From: Polytrichum commune
Taxonomy: Eukaryota; Streptophyta; Polytrichopsida; Polytrichales; Polytrichaceae
Direction: 5' to 3'
Length of the DNA: 60,000 bases
NCBI GenBank assembly: GCA_950295325.1
Contig: OX485807.1
Coordinates: forward strand, 27,873,666-27,933,665
Shown: positions 33,113 through 45,100 of the stretch, one piece after another
Position numbering within the stretch: the first letter of the stretch is position 1
Layout of the letters: each line of letters opens with the position of its first letter
The notes under the pieces: model-generated
Databases searched by the model: none
What the model was told of the DNA's origin: nothing
The model's input: the letters and a program-made list of their open reading frames with translations, nothing else
Position numbers and translations under genes: made by a program

Positions 33113-36100
33113 ATGAACACTCGGTCGAGAGCGAGAGCAGAACGAGAAGTGAGGAGGAGTATTGAGAAACAGAGGCGGATTGAGAGAAATGAGAGGTTCG
33201 CTACTAGAGATAACGTAGTGACCCCGTACAAATTGAGGTCAACCATGGGAAGAAAAGGAGATAATTCAAAAAAAGCTACTCACAGTCGTTCAAAGCGATA
33301 TGTTGAGTCATTTGAAAAGGCGGAGGTTGCTCCCATTGGGTTATTCTCTTTAGGAGAGGAAGACAACTCTGTGGAAAACGAAGAAATTCAGGTATGCTCT
33401 GGTTACATTACATTCATGTTGAATTTATTCAAAGTTTATGAGTCCCCGGCATAGTTGGCTTGAAAGGGAATCATTATGTCTTCAGAGGCAGCTCCCCTAT
33501 ACAATCAACATCAATTGTTGAAGATACTTTGTCGCATCATTGCAAGTTTGGAACCAAACCTAAACATGGTTCCGGGCAGAGGCAACAGCAACCAGGAAGC
33601 GCAACATCGAGTGAATCTACTTCGGAAAACACTAGGCAACAGATCATTCGGAACAGTGAGGACGTTGAGTGCGAAGAGGAAAGATTGGGTCGAGAGGAAG
33701 CCAACATGGAGACCGATGGCGAGTACTCTACAGAAGAGGTCAACCAGTTAAACCAATGAAAATTATTTCAATTTGTCTTGTTGTTTGGAATGTAAATAAT
33801 GAAGGGTAGGGTTTCATTCCCCGAACCCTGATTGTTTTCCTAAATCTAAATCGTAGAAGGTGGGCTATAGGCTTAGATTTCAGGTTCTCCCATTATGTGG
33901 TTGTTGAATATATGGGGTTTGGGACCGAACCCTTCATTTGGAGGTCCCTAAGTGGCCTCATTTCAGGTTAGAATCTAACACTTTGAAGCCTCGGCTCTAC
34001 TTTGAGAATTCGGGTGCTCACTTTATATATGTCTAGTTGGCCTCATTTCACGTTGGAATCTTACAATTAGAGGCCTCCTCTCTAGGTTCAGATTTTAGGT
34101 GATCAATCTATGTTGTCTTAGTTGGCCTCATTTCGGGTTAGAATCTAAGTTTTTGAAAGTGGCATATAGCCATAGACATCAGGTTATCACTTTATGTGGA
34201 TGTCCAATATATGGGTTTCGGGACCGAAACCTTCCTTTGGAGGTCCCTGGGTGGCCTCATTTCAACTTAGAAACGAACACTTTGAAGCCTCAGCTCCACT
34301 TTGAGATTTCGGGCGCTCACTTTATGTATGTCTTGTTGGCCTCATTTCAGGTTAGAATCTTGAATTTGAAGGTGGGCTATAGGCTAAGATTTCAGGTTCT
34401 CACTCTATGTTGATTTAGTTCGCCTCGTTTAAGGTTAGAATCTAACTCTTTGAAAGTGGCCTATAGACTTAGATCTCTGGTAGTCACTTTATGTGGTTGT
34501 CCAATATATGGGTTTCGGGACCGAAACCTTCCTTTTGAGGTCCCTAAATGGCCTCATTTCAGGTTAGAATCTAACACTTTGAAGCCTCGGCTCTACTTTG
34601 AGAATTCGGGTGCTAAGTTTATATATGTCTAGTTGGCCTCATTTCAGGTTAGAATCTTACACTTTGAAGCCTCGGCTCTACATTGAGATTTCGGGTGTTC
34701 ACTTTATATATGTGTAGTTGGCCTCAATTCAGGTTAGAATCTAACACCTTGAAGGAAGGCTATAGGCTCATATTTCAGGTTCTCGCATTATGAGGCTGTC
34801 CAATATATGGGGTTCGGGACCGAACCCTTCATTTGCAGGTGAATAAGTGGCCTCATTTCAAGTTGGAAGCTAACGAATGAAGCCTCGGTTCTAGGTTGAG
34901 ATTTCGGGTGCTCACTTTATATAAGTCCAGATGGCCTCATTTCAGGTTAGAATCTAACACTTTGAAGCCTCGGCTCTACTTTGAGATTTCGGGTGCTCAC
35001 TTTATGTATGTCTTGTTGGCCTCATTTCAGGTTAGAATCTTACACTTTGAAGCCTCGGCTCTACATTGAGAATTCGGGTGCTCACTTTATATATGTGTAG
35101 TTGGCCTCAATTCAGGTTAGAATCTAACACCTTGAAGGAAGGCTATAGGCTCATATTTCAGGTTCTCGCATTATAAGGCTATCCAATATATGGGGTTCGG
35201 GACCGAACCCTTCATTTGCAGGTGAATAAGTGGCCTCATTTCAGGTTGGAAGCTACCGAATGAAGCCTCGGTTCTAGGTTGAGATTTCGGGTGCTCACTT
35301 TATATAAGTCCAGATGGCCTCATTTCAGGTTAGAATCTAACACTTTGAAGCCTCGGCTCTACATTGAGATTTCGGGTGCTCACTTTATATATGTCTAGTT
35401 GGCCTCATTTCAGGTTAGAATCTAACACTTTGAAGCCTCGGCTCTACTTTGAGAATTCGTGTGCTCACTTTATATATGTCTAGTTGGCCTCATTTCACGT
35501 TGGAATCTTACAATTAGAGGCCTCCTCTCTAGGTTCAAATTTTAGGTGATCAATCTATGTTGTCTTAGTTGGCCTCATTTCGGGTTAGAATCTAACACTT
35601 TGAAAGTGGCATATAGGCTTAGACATCAGGTTATCACTTTATGTGGAAGTCCAATATATGGGTTTCGGGACCGAAACCTTCCTTTGGAGGTCCCTGGGTG
35701 GCCTCATTTCAACTTAGAAACGAACACTTTGAAGCCTCGGCTCCACTTTGAGATTTCGGGTGCTCACTTTATGTATGTCTTGTTGGCCTCATTTCAGGTT
35801 AGAATCTTGAATTTGAAGGTGGGCTATAGGCTAAGATTTCAGGTTCTCACTCTATGTTGATTTAGTTCGCCTCATTTGAGGTTAGAATCTAACTCTTTGA
35901 AAGTGGCCTATAGGCTTAGATCTCTGGTAGTCACTTTATGTGGGTGTCTAATATATGGGTTTCGGGACCGAAACCTTCCTTTTGAGGTCCCTAAATGGCC
36001 TCATTTCAAGTTAGAATCTAACACTTTGAAGCCTCGGCTCTACATTGAGATTTCGGGTGCTCACTTTATATATGTCTAGTTGGCCTCATTTCAGTTTAGA

Positions 36101-39100
36101 ATCTAACACTTTGAAGCCTCGGCTCTACATTGAGATTTCGGGTGCTCACTTTATATATGTCTAGTTGGCCTCATTTCAGGTTAGAATCTAACACTTTGAA
36201 GCCTCGGCTCTACTTTGAGAATTCGTGTGCTCACTTTATATATGTCTAGTTGGCCTCATTTCAGGTTGGAATCTTACAATTAGAGGCCTCCTCTCTAGGT
36301 TCAGATTTTAGGTGATCAATCTATGTTGTCTTAGTTGGCATCATTTCGGGTTAGAATCTAAGTTTTTGAAAGTGGCATATAGGCTTAGACATCAGGTTAT
36401 CACTTTATGTGGAAGTCCAATATATGGGTTTCGGGACCGAAACCTTCCTTTGGATGTCCCTGGGTGGCCTCATTTCAACTTAGAATCTAACAATTAGAGG
36501 CCTCGGCTCTACTTTGAGATTTCAGGTGCTCACTTTATATATGTCTTGTTGGCCTCATTTCAGGTTAGAATCTTGAATTTGAAGGTGGGCTATAGGCTAA
36601 GATTTCAGGTTCTCACTCTATGTTGTTTTAGTTGGCCTCATTTCTGGTTAGAATCTAACTCTTTGAAAGTGGCCTATAGGCTTAGATTTCATGTTATCAC
36701 TTTATGTGGATGTCCAATATAAGGGTTTCGGGACCGAAACCTTCCTTTTGAGGTCTAGAGGGTCAGACCCTGAGATCTCGGCGTCAAGGTTCAAATTATA
36801 GGTACTCACTTTATATAAGTCTAGTTGGCCTCATTTCAGGTTAGAATCTTAAGCTTTGAAGCTTTGAGGATGGGCTCTAAGCTTAGATTTCATGTTCTCA
36901 GATTATGTGGCTGTCCAATATATGGGGTTCGGGACCGAAACCTTCATTTGGAGGTCCCTAGGCTGTCCAATATATGGGGTTCGGGACCGAAACCTTCCTT
37001 TGGCGGTCCCTAGGCTGTCCAATATATGGGGTTCGGGACCGAAACCTTCCTTTGGCGGTCCCTAGGCTGTCCAATATATGGGGTTCGGGACCGAAACCTT
37101 CTTTTGGAGGTCCCTAGGTGGGCTCATTTGAATTTAGAGACTAACACTTTCAAGCCTCGGCTCTACTTTGAGATTTCAAGTGCTCACTTTATATGTGTGT
37201 AGTTGGCCATATTTCAAGTTAGAATGTAGAATTTGAGGATGGGCTCTAGGTTTAGATTTCAGGTTCTCATATTATGTGGTTATCCAATATATGGGGTTCG
37301 GGACCGAAACCTTTTTTGGAGGTCCCTAAATGGCCTCATTTCAAGTTAGAAACTAACACTTTCAAGCCTCGGCTCTACTTTGAGAATTCGGGTGCTCACT
37401 TTATATATGTCTAGTTGGCCTCATTTTAGGTTAGAATCTCACACCTTGAAGGAGGGCTATAGGCTCAGATTTCAAGTTCTCACATTATGTGGCTGTCCAA
37501 TATATGGGGTTCGGGACCGAACCCTTCATTTGGAGGTGCCTAAGTGGCCTCATTTCAGGTTAGAAGCTAACGAATGAAGCCTCGGTTCTAGGTTCAGATT
37601 TCGGGTGCTCACTTTATATAAGTCTACATGGCCTCATTTCATGTTAGAATCTCACACCTTGAAGCCTCGGCTCTACTTTGAGAATTCGGGTGCTCACTTT
37701 ATATATGTCTAGTTGGCCTCATTTTAGGTTAGAATCTCACACCTTGAAGGAGGGCTATAGGCTCAGATTTCAAGTTCTCACATTATGTGGCTGTCCAATA
37801 TATGGGGTTCGGGACCGAACCCTTCATTTGGAGGTGCCTAAGTGGCCTCATTTCAGGTTAGAAGCTAACGAATGAAGCCTCGGTTCTAGGTTCAGATTTC
37901 GGGTGTTCGCTTTATATAAGTCTAGATAGCCTCATTTCAGGTGAGAATCTCACACTTTGAAGCCTTGGCTCCACTTTGAGAATTCGGGTGCTCACTTTAT
38001 ATATGTGTAGTTGGCCTCATTTCAAGTTAGAATGTAGTATTTGAAGCTGGGCTCTAGGCTTAGATTTCACGTTCTCAGATTATGTGGTTGTCCAATGTAT
38101 ATGGGGTTCGGGACCGAAACCTTCCTTGGGAGGTTCCTATGTGGGCTCATTTCAACTTAGAAACTAACACTTTCAAGCCTCGGCTATACTTTGAGATTTC
38201 AAATGCTCACTTTATATGTGTGTAGTTGGCCTCATTTCAAGTTAGAATGTAGTACTTGAAGATGGGCTATAGGCTAAGATTTCAGGTTCTCACATTATAT
38301 GGCTCTAATGGTTAGAGGTTAATTACAAAGCAACATTATCAATTTGGGTCAAATGATACTTACTTTGATCTACAATGTGTTGACTCTTTGGTAGGTGCAT
38401 GCTATATTTTCGCCACCTTCGACACAAGTATCGGAGGGAAAGCTTCCAGATATGGATATACTAAAGGACGAGCATGAGGTAGAAGAAGAGTCTCTTGGAG
38501 ATGATGCTCACTTTCTAGGTAATGAGGATGAGATTCGGACCAGGCAAAAAGTTAACTCTGTGGCCACGATTACAAGCTTGAGATTTCATCCAAACAGTTC
38601 TTCGCGATTTAATATTCCGTTGTGCAGATTGATGGCAATGCCAATGGTACGGCCAACTCTGGCATCCGATCTTGCTAAGCTCGAGCAAGAATTTGTGCAC
38701 GGATACAGGGAAGGCGCTTCGGTCTTTTATGTTACAATCACCAATGAAGACGGAAATACCCATGAAGTGACGGAAGCTGATAAAGCTTCTTGGGGTCCTA
38801 TTTGGGACGCCAAAAACGCCATTTTCAACTCATTTCTCCTCTTGGATCCAGCGATGGCTCCATTCACAAATTTGATGTTTTTTGTGTGCGACGGCAACCA
38901 TAGGCGTCAAGCTTGGTTAAATCACATTGACAGACTTCACCGAACTGATGAGGATTGACATTATTTAGTGGATTCAATTCTCCTTGACACAAAGGGGAAA
39001 AATGGACTTGTTATGCAAGTCATGCACAACATAAACAAGTATGTTCATTATCTTTTGATATATAATCTTTCATTGAAAATGCAATATGATTTCACTTTTT

Positions 39101-42100
39101 TTCTTACTATGATAATCTAATATTTTCCATTTGATTTTTGTATTTAGACATACAGAGGACTCTCATGTGAAGACCAATATTGTCCATACCCTCTTCAGGG
39201 TTCAGAAGTATGGTCTTATGTCAATTGAACAATTCAATGACATTTTGAGTCCAACCGACCTCAAAAAGGGCAAGAAGTCTCAGAAGACTTGGTATTCGTT
39301 ACCATTACATGTATTTACAAATTTCATATTTCAGGTGCGTCACGGAATAGTCCTAAAATATGTGAACTTTGATGGTGGGCTATAGGTTAAGATTTCAGGT
39401 TCTCACATTTTGTGGATATCCAATATATGGGGTTCGGGACCGAACCCCAATTAGAAGGTTCCTAAGTAGCCTCATTTCAGGTTAGAATCTAACACTTTGA
39501 AGCCTCGGATCTAGTTTGATTTTTCACATGCTCACTTTATGTTGGTTTAGTTAGCTTCATTTCATGTTAGAATGTAAATCTTTGAAAGTGGCCTATAGGC
39601 TTAGATTTCAGGGTCTCATTTTATGTGGGTGTCCAATATATGGGTTTCGGGACTGAAACCTTCCTTTGGAGGTCTAGAAGGTCACATTTTGAAGCCTCCG
39701 CTTCAAGTTTCACATTACAGGTGCTCACTTTATATTTATCTAGTTGGCCTCATTTCAGGTTAGAATCTAACAATAAGAGGCCTCGGCTCTAAATTCAGAT
39801 TTAAGGTAAACACTTTATGTTGTTTTAGTTGGCCTCATTTCATATTAGACTCTAGCTCTAAGTGGCCTCATTTGAACTTAGAAACTGGCACTTTGAAGCC
39901 TCCGCTCTAGTTTGAGATTTCAGGTGCTTACTTTATATAAGTCTAGTTGCCACATTTCAAGTTAGAATCTAAAATTTTGAAGCCTAGGCTCTAGTATGAG
40001 AATTCGGGTGCTCACTTTATGTTGGTTTGGATGGCCTCATTTCAGGTTAGAATCTAACACTTTGAAGCCTCGGCTCTTGTTTGAGATTTCAGGTGCTCAC
40101 TTTATATAAGCCTAGTTGGCCTCATTTCAGGTTAGAATCTAACACTTTGAAGCCTAGGCTCTAGTATGAGAATTCGGGTGCTCATTTTATGTTGGTTTGG
40201 ATGGCCTCATTTCAGGTTAGAATCTAACACTTTGAAGCCTCGGCTCTAGTTTGATTTTTCACATGCTCACTTTATGTTGGTTTAGTTACCTTCATTTTAT
40301 GTTAGAATGTAAATCTTTGAAAGTGGCCTATAGGCTTAGATTTCAGGGTCTCATTTTATGTGGGTGTCCAATATATGGGTTTCGGGACCGAAACCTTCCT
40401 TTGGAGGTCTGGAAGGTCACATTTTGAAGCCTCGGCTTCAAGTTTCAGATTACAGGTGCTCACTTTATATTTATCTAGTTGGCCTCATTTCAGATTAGAA
40501 TCTAACAATAAGAGGCCTCGGCTCTAAGTTCAGATTTAAGGTAAACACTTTATGTTGTTTTAGTTGGCCTCATTTCAGGTTAGACTCTACCTCTAAGTGG
40601 CCTCATTTGAACTTAGAAACTGGCACTTTGAAGCCTCCGCTCTAGTTTGAGATTTCAGGTGCTCACTTTATGTAAGTCTAGTTGCCACATTTCAAGTTAG
40701 AATCTAACATTTTGAAGCCTAGGCTCTAGTATGAGAATTCGGGTGCTCACTTTATGTTGGTTTGGATGGCCTCATTTCAGGTTAGAATCTAACACTTTGA
40801 AGCCTCGCCTCTTGTTTGAGATTTCAGGTGCTCACTTTATATAAGTCTAGTTGGCCTCATTTCAGGTTAGAATCTAACACTTTGAAGCCTAGGCTCTAAT
40901 ATGAGAATTCGGGTGCTCACTTTAAGTTGTTTTAGTTGGCCTCATTTCAGGTTAGAATCTAAGTCTTTGAAAGTGGCCTATAAGCTTAGATATCAGGTTC
41001 TCACATTATGTGGCTGTCCAATATATGGGTTTCGAGACCGAAACCTTCCTTTTGAGGTCTAGAGGGTCACACCCTGAAGCCCCGGCTTCAAGGTTCAATT
41101 AAAGGTGCTCACTTTATATATGTGTGTTTGGCTTCTTTTCAGGTTAGAATCTAACACTTTGAACCTTCGGCTCTAGTTTGATTTTTCACATGCTCACTTT
41201 ATGTTGGTTTAGTTAGCTTCATTTCAAGTTAGAATCTAAGTCTTTGAAAGTGGCCTATAAGCTTAGATATGAGGTTCTCACATTATGTGGCTGTCCAATA
41301 TATGGGTTTCGGGACCGAAACCTTCATTTTGAGGTCAAGAGGGTCACATTTTGAAGCCTCGGCTTCAAGGTTCGAATTACAGGTGCTCACTTTATATATA
41401 TGTAGTTGGCCTCATTTCAGGTTAGAATCTAACACTTTGAAGCCTCGGCTCTAGTTTGAGATTTCGGGTGCTCACTTTATATAAGTCTAGTTGGCCACAT
41501 TTCAGGTTAAAATCAAAGACATTGAAGCCCTGGATATAGGTTCAGATTTCAGGTCTCACTTAATGTTTTGGATTTGATGGCCTCATTTCAGGTTAGATTC
41601 TAACAATGTGAAGCCTCGGCTCTAGGTTCAGATTTCGGGTGCTCTCATTTGTCTAGCTCTAGTTCAGTTCTTTTGTCCAAAACATCTTGTCCAACTTATT
41701 AATTTCATTTTCATTTCAAAATTTGGTTTCCTCGTTCTTGTTCTCTCTTTGTGCAGCATGAGCTGGGTCTCGCTGCCGACGAGGGTGCACGTCAGCTTGT
41801 GGAGCAATCAGAAGGAGAAGTCTCCCTTGCTGACAAGGCGGCTGCGATGAAAGCCGCAGTTGAGAAGAGATCTCTGGCACTTCGCATGAAAATTGGAAAA
41901 TTGGTTGCTGTGGCGAACCCGGAGCTTACCGACGGTTGGCTACGTGAGGTACGCACCCTGATCCTTTGTCCATATCAATCTTTTAAGCTTATCCGTTTGA
42001 CTGAGGAACTCACAAGAGCTCTATCTTTCAGATTGAGCGACATTACACGTTAAACTCACTTTCCCCGGACCTCAACTTAGAGAAGTTGCAGCTCATTGCA

Positions 42101-45100
42101 ACTTCAAGGGCGTCTCCGGCAATGAAAATAAAATGGCTAGAGTACTTTAATTCATCTGCTTCCACTCGTGAGGCCCGAAAGCTACCTCCCAAGCCTATCA
42201 ACGAAGATAAATTGGCAAATTTCTTGGCAAAGGCTTGTTTCTGGGCAGGAGTAAGTCCACTGCTTCTATTCAATTTTCAGTTCATTGAATTCATCTTTGG
42301 CATGTAATTTACACAACTATCATTCTTTATTTCATCGACTTGATTTAGAAATTGGTCCAGGTGATGCTTATTTTCTTGCTTAACAGATCTCAGAACAGGC
42401 CAGTCTCATTTTTGACGAGACCATGCGTCAAGACTGAGTTCCTATCAACATGAGTATTGTCAGTGAGCCCATGTTATTGCCAGCGTATATCGAAGACTGT
42501 CGCATGAAGTTATGGGACCATGCCTTCAGCACCTACTTTAGAGGACAAGATTCCTTCAAAAAAGGTGACGAGTTTGTTGGATTTAACGGAGCTGACCTAG
42601 TTGTCCGCCGAGTTTTTTTTCGGTGCGTCTCTAATCTTTAAGGACTTTTCATTAATTTCAGTAATTGGTTCAGTCCATATTCTTTGTTTTGCTAGTTCGG
42701 AAGTTGTTGATGTTAATGTTATGTGCTATTTCGTAACACAGGTACTTTAAGTACGAGCTTTTGGCGAAAGGAACTATTTCCAAAGATGACCTTCCTGTAT
42801 TCTTGAACACATGGCTTGATAGATCAAACTCAGCGTGCATGTTCTCGGCTCTTCAAGAACGCACGTGGACAAGTTCTCACCTTACCGGCGGTGCCTGGTA
42901 TCTTGATTGCGTTTTAAGTTTCACTCCTTCTTTTGAGACTGAGATCAGGAAATCAAGGGAGGCTGTAGGTGAGTCTGGAATTGAAATGGTTGACTTACAG
43001 GCCATAGAAGATGAAAATGAGAGGGCAAAGGCAATGAAACGACGCATTGAAGAGGACCGAAAGAAAGCGCTGAGGGTCAAGGAAGCTGAGGAGAGAGCTG
43101 ACCAAAAAGAGCGGGAGAAGGTGCAAAATTCGTTGGATAAGTCCACTAGAAAGGGGAAAAATAAGATGAACCCCCCTCCGGAGCCACAAGGTAAGAGTCC
43201 GGTTGCTCCAAGTCCCACATATGAATCTGGTTCTCATGCTCCAACATTTTCTAGAGGCACAAAACGCGACTCGTCCTACGAGCAGTTGAGTCAAATACCT
43301 ATTATGACATCTGGGGAGGAGCTCGACATCCATATTGAAGAGCTCATTCTCAACTCCTCATTGGACGACGTTCTTGGCGGTGACACGGATGAATTCACCC
43401 CTTCCTACAACGACTTGAAAACATTCATGCTCAAGGTACTGCTCTTCCTTTAAATTTATGCATTTCAATCTTGTCAATCCAATGGTGTGACCAGTAGAGT
43501 TAGAAAATTTGAGTATTTGCTCAACCTAGAACCGAGACTTCAAAATGTTTGATTCTAACCTGAAATGAGGCCGACTAGACTTATATAAAGTGAGCACCCG
43601 ATATATGAACTTAGAGCAGAGGCTTCAAATTGTTAGATTATAACCAGAAATGAGGCAAACTAGATATATAAAGCGAGCACATGTAATTTGAACCTTGAAG
43701 CCGAGGCTTCAAAGTGTTAGATTCTAACCTGAAATGAGGCCAACTAGATTTATATAAAGTGAGCACCCAAAACCTCAACATAGAACCGAGGCTTCAAATT
43801 GTTAGATTATAACCTGAAATGAGGCCAACTACATATATATAAAGTGAGCTCCTGTAATTTGAAGCTTGAAGCCGAGGCTTCAAAATGTGACCCTCTTGAC
43901 CTCAAAATGAAGGTTTCGGTCCCGAAACCCATATATTGGACAGCCACATAATGTGAGAACCTCGTATCTAAGCCTATAGGCCACTTTCAAAGACTTAGAT
44001 TCTAACCTGAAATGAGGCCAACTAAATCAACATAAAGTGAGCACCTTTAATCTGAACCTAGAGCCGAGGCCTCTAATTGTTAGATTCTAACCTGAAATGT
44101 GGCCAACTAGACATATATAAAATGAGCACTTGAAATCTGAACCTAGAGCCGAGGCTTCAAATTGGTTGATTCTGACCTGAGATGTGGCCAACTAGACTTA
44201 TATAAAGTGAGCACATTAAATCTGAACCTAGAGCCGAGGCCTCTAATTGTTTGATTCTCACCTGAAATGTGGCCAACTAGACATATATAAAATGAGCACT
44301 TGAAATCTGAACCTAGAGCCGAGGCTTCAAATTGGTTGATTCTGACCTGAAATGTGGCCAACTAGACTTATATAAAGTGAGCACCCGATATATGAGCTTA
44401 GAGCTGAGGCTTCCAATTGTTAGATTATAACCTGAAATGAGGCTAACTACATATATATAAAGTGAGCTTCTGTAATTTGAAGCTTGAAGCCGAGGCTTCA
44501 AAATGTGACCCTCTTGACCTCAAAATGAAGGTTTCGGTCCCGAAACCCATATATTGGACAGCCACATAATGTGAGAACCTCATATCTAAGCCTATAGGCC
44601 ACTTTCAAAGACTTAGATTCTAACCTGAAATGAGGCCAACTAAAACAACATAGAGTGAGAACCTCAAATCTTAGCCTATAGCCAACCTTCAAATTCTAGA
44701 TTCTAACCTGAAATAAGGCCAACTAAAACAACGTAAAGTGAGCACCTTAAATCTGAACCTAGAGCCGAGGCCTCTAATTGTTAGATTCTAACCTGAAATG
44801 AGGCCAACTATACATGTATAAAGCGAGAACCTGAAATCTCAAAGTAGAGCCGAGGCTTCAAAGTGTTATATTCTAACCTGAAATGAGGCCAACTAGAACA
44901 ACATAAAGTGAGAGCACTTGAAATCTGAACCTAGAGCCTCGGCTTCAAAGCTTTAGATTATAACCTGAAATGAGGCCAACTAGATATATATAAAGTAAGC
45001 ACCTGTAATTTGAACCTTGAAGCCGAGGCTTCAAGGTGTGACCCTCTAGACCTCAAAAGGAAGGTTTCGGTCCCGAAACCCATATATTGGACACCCACAT

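Noticed and set aside
34099-37875. Series of 60-104-codon ORFs over the P3 arrays
   Set aside because: They are translations of the satellite unit, recur with the repeat period and have no independent support.
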